Origin: Promerops cafer
Lineage: Eukaryota > Chordata > Aves > Passeriformes > Nectariniidae
Assembly: GCA_013398275.1 (NCBI GenBank)
Contig: VZSE01014957.1
Location: 1,944 to 65,943, forward strand
Direction: 5' to 3'
Length of the DNA stretch: 64,000 nucleotides
Part shown: one piece after another, positions 1 through 11,500 of the stretch
How the letters are laid out: the number at the start of each line of letters is the position of its first letter
Position numbering within the stretch: position 1 is the stretch's first letter
The notes under the pieces: generated by a model
Database searches by the model: none
What the model saw: the letters and a program-made list of their open reading frames with translations, nothing else
What the model was told of the DNA's origin: nothing
Made by a program: the position numbers and the translations under genes

Positions 1-2063
1 CCTGCTCCAATTCCGCACGGCGCAGGATTTCTCCCAGACCAAAGCTGACCTCACCAAGAAGTCGGGCTGCCCTGGCAGTGCCAATCGCCTCCTACAAACT
101 GACATCTGGAAACCATGGGGTTGAGTTTTCTTTCACAGGGAAAGGGTCTGCTCTTTGTGACCAGGCCCCTGGGGCCAGCCAAAGAGACCTGTGGCCCTGA
201 GAGGCCTGCTCCAATTCCGCACGGCGCAGGATTTCTCCCAGACCAAAGCTGACCTCACCAAGATGTTGGGCTGCCCTCGTAGTGCCTATCACCTCCTACA
301 AACTGACATCAGTAGTTGAGGGGTGTGAGTTGTCTTATACTGGGAAAAGGGCCGAGGTTTGTGTCCAGGTGCCTGGGCACTGCCCAACGGGCCTATGGCT
401 CCATGAGGCCTTCTGCTTGCTCCAATTCCGCACGGCGCAGGATTTCTCCTAGACCAAATCTGTCCTCACCACGAACTCAGGCTGCCCTGGCAGTGCCAAT
501 TTCCTTCTGCTAAGTGACTTCAGGAAAGCAGGGGGGTGAGTTGTCTTTCACCGGGAAACGTGCTGCCCTTTTTGTCCAGGCGCCCGCGTTCTCCCCAAGG
601 GGCCTGTTGCCATGAGATGCCTTCTGCCTGCTGCAGTTCCGCACGGCGCCGGATTTCTCCCAGACCGAAGCTGACCTCACCAAGAACTCCAGCCACCCTT
701 GCATTGCCAAGCGCCTCCTACAAACTGACATCAGGATACCAGGTGGATGAATTGTCCTTCACATGGAAAAGGGCCGCTCTTCATGTCCATGGGCCCGGAC
801 CCTGCCCAAGGGGCCTTTGGCCACGAGGGGCATTCTGCCTGCTCCAGTTCTTCACAGCGCAGCATTTCTCCCAGACCAATGCTGATCTCTCTGAGAACCC
901 AACATGCCCTGGCAGTGCCAATTGCCTCCTGCAAACTGATATCATGAAACCAGGGGGATGTGGGTTGTCTTTCGCTGGGAAAAGGGCTGCCCTTCATGTC
1001 TAGGTGCCTGGGCCTTGCCCAAGGGGCCTGTTGCCACGAGAGACCTTCTGCCTGCTGCAGTTCCACACGGTGCACTATTTCTCCCATACCAAAACTGCCC
1101 CCACCAAGAACTCTGGCTACCCTTCCAGTGACAGAGGCCTCCTCCAGAGTGATATCAACACGCTGACGGTGTGAGGATTTTTCCCCGTGGAAAATGGCTG
1201 GTGTTGGTGTCCAGGGGCCCGCTTCCAACGCCCAGGGGCCTGTGGCCCTGAGTGGCCTTCTGCCTTCTCAAATTTTGTACTGGCAGGATTTCTCCCAGAC
1301 CATTGCTGGCCCCACTTCCAGGTCTGGCTGCCCTGGCAATTCTAAAGGCCTCCTCCAAACTGACATCAACACACTGGGGGGATGAGTTTTGTTTCACAGG
1401 GAAAAGGTGCGGTGTTCATGTCCATGGGCCTGTGGCCCCGAGTGGGCTGCCTCCTGCTAAAATTCCGAACCGTGCAGGATGTCTCCCAGAGCCAAGCTGC
1501 CACCACTTACAACTCAGGCTTCCCTGGCCGTGTGAAGCTCCTCCTTCAAACTGTCATCAGGAAACTGGGTGAGTTAGGTTTCTTTCCCATTGAAAAGTGC
1601 GAGCATTTTTGTCCAGGGGCCTGCGCCACCACCCAGGGAGCCGTGGCCCCAAGTGGCCTTCTGCCTCCTCAACTTCTGAACAGCAGAGGAATTCTCCCAT
1701 AACAAAGCTGTCCTCACAAAATACTCAGGCTGCCCTTGCAGTGCTAAAGGCTTCCTCCAAACTGACATCAATACACTGCGGGGGCGAGTTTTGTTTCCCA
1801 TGGAATTGGGCCGACCTTGGTGTCCAGGTGCCTGCCTGTGCCACTGCCCTGGGTTCTGTGGCCCTGATTGGCCTTCTGCCTGTTAAAATTCCAGTTTGCT
1901 TGGGATGTCTCACAGAGCCAAGCTGCCACCACCGACAAGTCTGTCTGCCATAGCAGTGGCAAGTGCCTCCTACAAACTGACATCAGGAAACCAGGGGGGT
2001 GAGTTTTGGTTCACAGGGAAAAAGGGCGGCCTTGATGTCCAGGGGCCTGTGCCGTTGTTCTCT
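1..2063. repeat. Satellite-like tandem array, unit about 210 bp, about 10 copies, truncated by the window edge
   Basis: Ten units can be aligned by a core beginning CCTGCTCCAATTCCGCACGG. Their cores start near 1, 205, 415, 627, 838, 1051, 1264, 1453, 1664 and 1879, so spacing is 204-215 bp except one shortened unit of about 189 bp. Units 1 and 2 are identical over their first 59 bases. The last units keep only the general pattern, so divergence rises toward the right edge. Alternate units share private variants: 1264 with 1664, and 1453 with 1879, which indicates a dimeric (about 420 bp) higher-order unit. The array starts before the window. Open frames on both strands follow the repeat and show no recognisable protein. 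I do not recognise the family. It is satellite-like by structure only, and a tandemly duplicated gene fragment cannot be excluded. Confidence 0.9.
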
Positions 2064-3551
2064 ACAGAGGCACTTCCTGTTGTTCCCCAAGCCTTTCTCG
2101 CAGGGAATTGTTTTGTTTAAGGAGTTATCTCCCTCTGGAGGGTTCTTAGAGCAGTTATCAGTAAAATATGTTCACCTTGAACAGCCAGGATGGCTTCAGA
2201 GGTTTTTGATGGTGCTGAGTAACTGCCACAATGCTGCAAAGTGTCAAATGGGACAAAAAAAGGAGTGAGAACTCACAATTCATCACCCTCCAGTAGCATA
2301 TGTGCTGTGTGAAGCTGAGCAAGCTGGGCAGCTTTCCTTATGGATCCACAAATGGGCCATGAGAATTCACAGAATTCACAGAGGATTCACAGAATTTCAT
2401 CCAAAGCTGACGTTTGATCAGTGTGGGTTCATAAAACCTTCAGTTCAAGGTACCTAAAATCAAGATACCTAAAGTCTGTATGGTTTGGCACATCTGTATG
2501 AAATACCTGTAGGACTGGAGGGATCTTTGGAGTGACACATGAGGATATTTGGGGTGTGCGGTGGTGTGTGTCCATGTTTATGTCTGACACAGGCTGCTCT
2601 TTACAAAGGGGCTCTTGATAAATTCCAGAGGTCAGACTGAGCCCTGTGTAGATTTTGCCAAGCCCACACATATTTTTGCCTGTATACACACGATTAAATT
2701 AAGCTGCCTTCAGCAGAAATGATTCCATTTGCAATTATATTGATTCTCCATGGAAATGAGCTACCTGCTTTGCACAGAACACTCACAGGCCTATTTTTTT
2801 TCCTGATGATTGACAGAAAGTGGGGACCTCCTTTCAGGAGCAGGTTAGTGTTAGAGGAGGGAAATGCCAAAAGTAAAACCTCTGAAAAGCCTTTCCCTTG
2901 GTTGCCTTCCAAGCCCCAGCAGCTGCAGAGGGTGATTAGCTCCGTGTGGTGTCATTGCACTTTCCTCCAGCTTTATTCTGTGTTTGTTTTCTCTCACAGA
3001 CATTTGTCCTTGCTGAGGCTCCAGCTGTGTGTGCCCCATGTGGACACAACCCCACAGATGTTTTCCCTGGAGGATGAGAGGATGCAGCCCCCAGGAAAGG
3101 CGTTCCCTAGGAAAGGGTGACCTCCCTGCCCTCCCCTGGCTCCCCATGTCTGTCCCCTGTCCCCCGTCCCCTGGGAGGTCACTGAGCTTTGCCCCACAGA
3201 AATCACAGTTAAATGCTGCCATCCCCGTGTAACTGCAGCCAGGGGACAGCTCTGGGTGTGTTTGGTGGCTCGTGGAATCACAGCAGGGGCTGTGCCCCTG
3301 GGGGTGGAAGGGAGGCACTGGTGGCACTGGTGGTGCTGCAGGCACAGGGCTCAAGGGACAGCAGTCAGTCATTTGTGCCATGTGACAGAAGGTGATGCCA
3401 TCACCTCAAAGCAGAGCTTAGAGCAGTTCCCTTCTCCTCACAAGTCCTGCCTCATTTTTCATCCTGGGTTTCTACCTTCACATCCATTCCTTTCTTTAGG
3501 CCAAACCCTATTCCATGATTCTTGCAGAACTCTGATATTTCATGGAATAAT
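2064..3551. other. Non-coding stretch between the array and a CR1 fragment
   Basis: The tandem unit homology stops near 2063. What follows is single-copy-looking DNA of mixed composition. The segment 2900-3400 is more GC-rich and open on the minus strand for 176 codons (2851-3381). That frame has low-complexity proline/glycine content and no domain I recognise, so I treat it as chance. No RNA gene or mobile element was recognised here. Confidence 0.6.
2363..2396. repeat. Short direct repeat of a GAATTCACA-type unit
   Basis: Four imperfect copies of a 9-11 base unit (GAATTCACA, GAATTCACAGAG, GATTCACA, GAATTTCA) lie head to tail. This is a minor microsatellite-like expansion just outside the satellite edge. 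Confidence 0.7.
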
Positions 3552-3768
3552 AGGGCAGATTTAGACCAGATATTAGGGAGAAATACATTACATGAGGGTG
3601 GGGACGCCCTGGCACAGGGTGCCCAGAGAAGCTGTAGCTCCTCCTGGATCCCTGGAAGCATCCAAGGCCAGGCTGGATGTGGCTTGGAGCAGCCTGGGAC
3701 AGGAAGGTGTCCCTGGGTGGAACAGGATGGGCTTTAGGGTCCCTTTCAACCCAAACCATTCTATAATT
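3552..3768 (+). mobile_element. CR1 LINE, 3' end fragment
   Basis: The stretch reads in order through the conserved 3' region of avian CR1: a GAGGGTGG...CCCTGGCACAGG block, CCCAGAGAAGCTGT, GGCCAGGCTGGATG, a GGAAGGTGTCCCTG block, and the terminal CCAAACCATTCTATAA. CR1 is the dominant non-LTR retrotransposon of birds and is usually 5'-truncated. This copy is only about 217 bp, retains no ORF2 coding sequence, and is an inactive fossil. Its orientation follows from the 3'-terminal ATTCTATG-like motif on the right. Confidence 0.93.
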
Positions 3769-6700
3769 TAATTATAATCTCCCTTAAAAATAAGCTTTAA
3801 AAAGCTGCAGGGAGGTTTTTTTTCTCAGCTGGTTTTGGGCTGGGGAGGTCACTCATTAACAGCTCTCTACCTCTGGAAAGGAAACCAAGGCCCAAGTTGT
3901 TCTAAGCACTTTAAATCTTTGAGAATATCAGTGCTGCACAGCCAGAGTGCAGCAGTCCCAGGGTGCCATCAGGTCCCAGATGTGAGGAGCATCTTGTCCC
4001 CATCTCCAAAGTCCTCACACAAGAGATCTAAGAGATAAAACTTTCCCCTGCTTTTTGTACCCAGAGTGTTCCTCATTTCAGCTTTCACTGTGGCCCTGTG
4101 GGGACTGCCAAGTGACAGTGCCTGTGGAGTTACCTAATTTTCTCATGGACTGATGGGACTTGTGCAGTTTGATGTCCAAGCAGTGCAGCAGTTGTAAGAA
4201 GCAAGCTTGTCAGTCAAGTCCTGTAGTTTTTTCCAGGGCTAACTCTCTGACTCTCTCAAATGCTATGCTTTTCAGTTCTTTGCACATTTAATGAAGTGAT
4301 AGCTGCTTTAAAACATGGTGTGATATTCTGGTATATTCTGCTGCCCCACTCTGTCTTTTAGAGCCACACTTGCACTTTGTTCACCCCATCCTTTGTGCCT
4401 GTGAAATCCTGGCAGTGCAGAGCAGGGAGTAGGACTCCATTCTTCACAGGCAGCCTGTATCAGAAAACATGGTTATTTAATCACTCTCATCACTGAGCAA
4501 AAATTTTTACTGCAACTTTAGCTTCAGCTCAGAGCACTCCACATTTTTACAGCTCTTTTGTCAAGTGAACTGCTCAGCTCAACCCCCATTGCACTGACAC
4601 TGGAATTCACCCACTGCTCCATTAACATCTCATTAATCTGCATCCCAACAATGGCTCTCTCCTCACTGCTGGAAGGACAAACCTCTGGAGAAGGACTCGG
4701 ATTTGCATAGGTCTACTTGTGCAATCCTCCTAGAGAACATTTCAGAACACGCTGGGACATCTCCCCAGCCCAGCTGGGGGAGCAGCAAAAAACCAGGCAG
4801 GGACAATTCTGGGGTGGTCAGACACTCACTCAGAGCCTGACATTAATAATTACTGAAAAAAGAAAAACCACTTTTAGGTTCCTAAAGGCATCTTACTACA
4901 TCTAAATGAACACCTTTCCTTCCACCTTGCAACGTCTCCTATCTTTGCTTTGACTTAGGAAATGTTTGCTGATTTCCTCTAAATGCCCTGGTGTTTCAGG
5001 ATATTAACCAGGAGTTTGCCCTGGAATTTCCAACTGCTCCCATCCTTCCAGGACTGCCATGCACATGAGTCCGGGGCAAAGTGTCACTCAAGAAGCAGAG
5101 CAGGACCAGTCTGTGGCAAAGCAAGAGCCACCAGAGCCCTGTGGGGAGTCCTGCCTTGCTGTGGACAGACAGGACAGAAAATCCCCTGAGTGGCTGATGC
5201 CAATCAGACATTATGGTTTGGAAGACATGGGTAGTGTGATGGCCTCACCACCCGATCCTCAGAACACGGAGTTAATCTCCAGACATGAAGATGTTGGTAG
5301 AAATCCACTCCTAGGAAGCATTTCCTTTGCTAACTCTGCTGCTTCCACTGGAAAAGTGAGCAGGATTTGCATTCCAAGCTCACTCTCCTGCTTCTAAGCT
5401 GTTCTGGCTCGGCTTCCAGCTCTCCCTGTCTTGCATTTGTCATGTTTCAGCTTTCCTAATTCTTCCCTGTGTTGTTGAGGCTCTCCCATTTGCATGGGAA
5501 TGGAGATGCCTCAGGGATCACACAGGGCAGAAAACCCTCAAAAAAGCCACGTGCTACTGAGGAGACAATTTCTTTGCCATGGGACAGGAAGGAGAAGTTG
5601 TCTTTCCTCTCTGAAATCACTACAAACCAACATGATCAACCCCCCAAACAAATAAATGAACAAATTGACCCTACTTTGGTCAGGGTGTGTGGAATTACTG
5701 TGATACAACACCTCCAAAAGACACATTTGCTGCCTTGGAGGGTAGGCCAATATTTGTTTTCCCCTTCAGCTTGACATTTTCTACTACTCATTAGGTCTCT
5801 GTCACTTGCTCCTTCCCCTCAGTCTCTTCAAACTGCTGAAAGGACCAGAGAAGGAAAAACCTACAAAAAATGGGATTTCTCATTCCACGCCACACAATTT
5901 TCAAATGCTTCAATTTGACTCTTGCAGTAGCAATAGTTTATAATTACAGGGTTATTTCAGCCAGACATTTTAGTGTTCATTGAACCCTGCAATCTCTTAA
6001 AGCCCTCAGAGGATGTTGCTCCCAAGGTGTTCCTTGGGAGGGGGAACTGAAGCTGTGGGGAGGGAAGCCAAGCTGAACATTTGAGATTATAACGCCAATA
6101 TCTTGGGGTTCAATATTTTGAATTCAATAACTTGAGCTCCTTTCTAGAGCATGAAGTGGATTGAGCAGAAAAGCCTTGCCTTTCCCACCTCCAGAGGTTG
6201 TTTGTATTTGCAGCATTAAAGAACACAAACATCAGGGCAAAATGCAGCAAGAAGCAAAGGCAGAGGACACTGACTTAAGAACCCACCTCAGCACCAGAGA
6301 GCAGAGGAATATTTCCCCACCACTTCACTGTGACTTGATTTGACAACCTCATTTCATCCTAATATCACAGGAAATCACAGTCTCATTTTCCCGTGGCACA
6401 GTGTTGGAGGCAAAGAGCCCTGTGTGTGTTCTGCATGTTTTGCTTCAGAACAGAGCAGAGTTAACATTTCCAGGGGCTGCCTGGAGCGCCAAAACTGCCT
6501 GTTAAGTCCCCTCCCAATTAAAACAAAAATGGAGAGGTTTTACTATTCCTGTGTTCTTTTGCCTTTTCACTTGGCTGAGCATTACTGGATGCTGTCTCTC
6601 TGTCAGTCACATTTCGTCTTATCCCTTTGCCTCCAGCCCTTTCAGTCTGGGATTGATTTTCTCACCACTCTAAGCAGAAACTGTGAGATCTAAGCATTTC

Positions 6701-8176
6701 TCAGAGCTTTGTGCAGTGGTGGCAGTGGGCTGCATCCTCCATGCAGCTGCTGAATGTCTTTATTCCCCTCTGGAAGGCAAAGGAAATTACAGACACTCGG
6801 TAATTGTAGCAGATGCTCAGGATTTTTCATACTCAAATCCAGTTTTGATGTTTCTGGCAAATGTTTTGCATGAATGTCTATGGATAAATCCATGTAAATA
6901 TGGGCAGGCCTGTGTGCATCTGCATGTATAGATGCACATGTTTTCTGACTGGAAAATTCTGCCTGAGAAATAAATTTGTCTCTCAGCCATGGGAAAAAAT
7001 ATTAAAAGCTCTCGATGACTTAAACAAAACTTACCAATACTGCATTCCAATCATATTTTGTCAGTTTACTTTCTAAATAACTGAAATAGCCTCTGATTTA
7101 ATGTGTGATGGGACTGGAATGACTGATTTCTTCACCAGCCTTAGTGTGCGTGGCTCCAAGGTCCTGCACTGCAGCTGTGTCTGCTCAGGTAAACGGTGCC
7201 TGAAATATTTGGGATGCTCCACATCCTCCTGGAGACCATTCCCTTCCCCAGGACAACCAGGGATTAGGTTGTTGTGGCTTCTTTTGAGAGAGGAGCTGTG
7301 GGATTTTGGGACATGGGCTAATTAATCAAAAATCCTGCTCTTTGTAGCTCTGTTTTTCCATGGGTTTGTTCAGCATCTCAATTTGCTCATTGGAACCTTC
7401 TCCAAAAGTCTGACTCCCTGTGAGAGTTTTCTACTTTCCCTCCCTTCACTGTGCAAGGGTCACATTAACCTGGGTGGGATTTCTGGGTTCTGCCATACCC
7501 AACACTTTTCCAGCATTTGATTTCTCTGAACAAACAAATATTTGAAGTATCTTAGTATTTGAATTGTTTGTTTCCACTAGAAAAGTAAAAGTTAAAGTGG
7601 AAAAAAATGGATGGAGTTTTGGAGAGATAAAGGAGAAAATAAAGGAAAAAAGCCACCTGGAACAGTCCTATACCAAATTTGAAACTGCTTACAGAGGCTT
7701 ATAGAGCAATTCCCAAAGTTTTCTATAAAGATAACTGGTTCAGTGAGCAGATTTATTTTCTGGTGTTTGATGGATGTGAGCTGGTGTGGATCAGCAATCC
7801 ACAAGCCCGTACCTATGGCTGGGCTGCAGTTTGAAGCCCCAGTGGCTCCCCATGCCCACAGCCCTCCAGAGCCTCTCTTGGGAGCCAGCAGCCTCCAAAG
7901 CAAATGAGGAGCTTTAAGGAATGGTGATTAACTCATCAAGCCAACAAAGCAGAAAGCTGGATCTCCCTGAATGGCTCATTAACCATCAGCATATTAAGCT
8001 GCTAACACTAGTTAAAGTCACAGCTCATAGAGACTGGCACTGACTGGCACATCCACCCCGTGTTCACTGCTCTGTGCTCGTGCCTCAGCGAGCTGAGCAG
8101 GGTGCAGGGGCTGCCTGGGAGAGGCCCCCTCAGGAAGGTGAAGGAGCCCAAGTTCCCTTCTGTCTCTGCAAAGTGG
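3769..8176. other. Non-coding stretch, no gene recognised
   Basis: About 4.4 kb of AT-leaning, single-copy-looking sequence. Open frames are all short (117 codons or fewer) and carry no recognised domain. The part at about 7920-8040 is rich in ATTAA/TTAAC words and CAGCTC-type boxes, resembling vertebrate conserved non-coding elements in composition. Conservation cannot be tested here. Confidence 0.6.
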
Positions 8177-8591
8177 TCATGCCTTGTAGGGGCTCCCTAG
8201 AACAGAGGCTAGACAAGAATAAAATGTGTATTTATTAAAGGCCTTCGACAGGCACGCCTTGGGCAGTCAGAGCCTCCCAGGGCCTACACCCAAGATGGAC
8301 AATGGGCACGAGTTTTTCACACAATTCTAAGTTTGGTCCATTTACATATCAGGGGTTAATCCTCCAATTCCAGCTGCAGATAATGAAGTCATTTACCCCC
8401 AGTTTGCTCCCTCCAACTCACTTTTGTTTATAATTTTCGGGGCCTGAGGCAGTGAGGTGTCCTTGAGATTCAGGCCTAGAGGAATTGTTGTGTGTGAATA
8501 AAACCTGAAGACAGTAACCAACACTCTATATAGTGTTTAGAGTTATACACTAAAGCAGTACAGGAACTGAAAAATAGAAAACCTAAAATTC
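8177..8591 (-). mobile_element. Solo LTR of an endogenous-retrovirus-like family, oldest of three copies
   Basis: On the minus strand this matches the copies at 24190 and 30898 along its whole length, in the same order: a block with TTTAGTGYATAAC, a CCTCACTGCCTCAGGCCCC block, a TGACTTCATTA block, TTGGACC/GGTCCA, the AATAAA signal (seen as TTTATT at 8231-8236 on +), and a terminal GGCATGA. It is more diverged than the other two: the octamer reads ATTTACAT and the TATA box is lost. No internal retroviral region adjoins it, so it is a solo LTR. Boundaries are set by where similarity among the copies ends. No convincing target-site duplication was found. Confidence 0.82.
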
Positions 8592-11500
8592 TAAGGCACC
8601 AGTGGAACCATCAGATGTGCTGGGGAGAGTGGCATCACGCATGGAAATGGAAACCACAAATGTAATCGCAAAGGAAACCCCCAGAGATCATCCCCCCCTT
8701 GTCAAACAGGCACATCCCACCCTTGGCACACGGCTGTGTCTAACTCAGCCTCAGCCAGGGCTTGAACCAGAAACCTGTGAGACACTCGGGGCATTTCTGT
8801 GGCCAGTGCAGTGAGGCAGGGCAGTTTAGCTGCATTAACCAGTGATTATTGCAGTTGCTCTCCATGTCTGTGCTGGCAGATCCAAAGCATTGCTCAGGGC
8901 ACAGCGGCAGCTCTGCTGCAATTATTTCTTCACCAATCCCCTTCGCAGCTGAGTGGAAACAAGAGTTGACAAGTGGGAGATACTTTGGGTGCATAATTGA
9001 ACTGAAATGCAGTTGAAAATAAATTCTCCCAGAACGCCTCTTGGAGAAGCTTCTCAAGGTATTTTGGGAGCTGTTTCTGCACACACCTGGCTCTTTGGGA
9101 CAGTGGATATTCTGTGTTTGTGTTTGGAATCCTGGATCTTTGTCATCTGTGCCTTTGGATAAATATTGCTTCTGTGTCATGAGGGAAATGTGAACACATT
9201 CTTTTTGCCTTTTTCTACTTCTCTTCTACTTCTTTTTTTTTTTTTTCTTTTTTAATTTTATGGGGAAAACCCAGTTACAAACACTATTCCTTTCTTCAGC
9301 CGTACTGGTTCAGTGTGCACAGAAGGTGCAAAGTCCCACCAGTGCTAACAAAAAATTCACACCTTGAAGTCCTTCCTGTACCACCGAGCTGCAATTTGTG
9401 CTGTTCTTTTGGTTCCTCCTGCCCATAACATCTTTGCTTTGCTGTTTAGCATTCCAAACCCCAGCTACCTGAAGCTGAGCAGTTTACTTGCCATAGTTAA
9501 ATCAAATTTACAGCTACACATGCTTGTAGTTAGCTGAACTGCAGGCAGAATTCTGCTCTTTCTCTTTTTTTTGGCATATTGTGCTGCTTACATTAGCAAA
9601 ATCCCTGCTGTCACAGCACCACTCACTTTTTCTAATACTGATTATTGCACCCCCTTTTTTATCTCCTACTCTCTGTTCTGAATAAAGCAGCTCTTGCCCA
9701 CCAGCAGAGTGCATTTAAATGGGAAGGATATGTGTTTTTTTCACATTTTCAGCTAAAAGAAACACCAACAGTGAAGTTATTAGCTGGCTGTGAAAGGTTG
9801 GGGTTAGTTCTGTGCCATGTCCTGGTTATCAGGGCCGTGCTCACTGCCTTTCCCTGGTGACTTGTGAGCACTGACTCACTTGTGAGCAGCATTTCCCTAA
9901 ATCCATCCCCATTTCTCTAATTTAGCAGTGTTGGAAGTGGCTGGAAGCTGCTCCTCTCTCTCACTGATCCAACACCTGCTGCTTCACACAGCCTGGGTGG
10001 GTTTCTTTTCTCCCAGCAATTTCCAGTTAGTGGGCATTCCCAGGAATATCATCCTCAAGATAAAACTGTAGGGGTTCTCAATGCTTTTTAAGTAGAATTC
10101 TTTAGCCTTTCAGCAAGAGGAGATGCAGGTTGAACCCCCAAGCTGTGAGGGAAAGGAATTGCAGGTTCCCTCTGGTTAATGGCTGCTGAAAGATGAATTT
10201 CCCCCTGTCAGTCATCAAAATGCACTGAGCAAGGCTCAAAGGCAAAAGGGATAAACAAAACCAACATCTGGATCTAATTACTCCATGAAAGCTAGAAGAG
10301 TTAAAAACCCAAGCTGCGCAGGAACATCAGATCTGCTGCTTTTCTGTCCTTGTTTGCCCTGCACAGAGGCAGTTTCCTGGCAGTTCCAGGCACTGGGGGA
10401 TGGATGCTGCCTGTCTCCAGTGAATGGAAAATGCAGACGTGGCTTTCCATCCCACTGGACTCCTGTGAGCCGTGTGGGGACTCCTGCAGCCCCCACGGAA
10501 CAGGGCCCCCTCCAGCAAGAAGGGTTTGGAGGCGTTTTTGGCAGCTTGTCCTCCCTCCAGCAGTGCATTGTTCTCTGCCAGCTCCAGGTGTGCCTCTGGA
10601 AAAGGAAAGTGTGGAATTCACAGGGACTGATTTTCTTTTGTCTTTCTTTCAGTCCAGAGGAAAGTGCAAGATACTGCTCTGCATCACACAGCTCCCAAAT
10701 CCCAGATGTATTCCCTGGGGAATCCAATTTTCCAATAAAATTCAATCCAGCACACCCTGAGGGCTTGACGGGACCCCCCTGGGCCATAAATGGGATGTGG
10801 GAGGAATTAAAGCTGCAAATCACCTGTACCCTGTGGCAAGATATGTTCAGGTCTAGTGAGAAGGGGGAGTGATCACTGTGCAAGGATTTGGGAAGGAAAT
10901 GTCATCAAGCCACATTCACAGGCAAAATACAAAAAAAAAAAAAAAAGGGAGAGAAAAGACTACTGAGCACTGCTGATGGCAGATGCTGGTTGAGCAGGAT
11001 GCAAATTGCAATCAACCCCTTACAAAAATAACTGGAACAGACTTTTTCTTCTATTTGGAGAATTATCTTTTTGCATTTGCTGCCATCTCCCCCCCCTCCT
11101 TCCTAGGAGATTTTTTTCCAAATTTTTTTTCTTTTCGGGATGATCCATTCTTTCACAGGTCAGTTAGTAGACAAATGTAGGCAAAAGTGCAAGTGTGGTG
11201 ATTTGTCCATTCTTTATATTCACTACAGATGAAAGACTAAAAGAACCAAACCCCTTTTCTTTCTGACCTGACCCAATAAATGAATTTAGAAGCACTGAAC
11301 AAGAATAACAAATCCCCAACAGGTGGACATGGAAAGTGTAATGCTTCCAACAGAAAGGCAGAATTTCAACCTAAGGTCTCATTACTTTATTTTAAAAGGA
11401 GAAAAAAAGGAATTCTTGACTTTAAATGTTTAAAACTTGTATTTTTATGCATAGAAATGTCTGTAGTTTGCAGACTTGCTAAATGCATCTGCTTTCTTTC

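Noticed and set aside
92..1983. Repeated similar open frames on both strands in the satellite array, suggestive of a repeat protein
   Set aside because: Frames start and stop inconsistently between units, unit length varies by amounts not divisible by three, and both strands are equally open. The DNA repeat explains them.
2851..3381. 176-codon minus-strand frame with proline-rich start
   Set aside because: Low-complexity, no family recognised, and GC-rich local composition accounts for the scarcity of stops.
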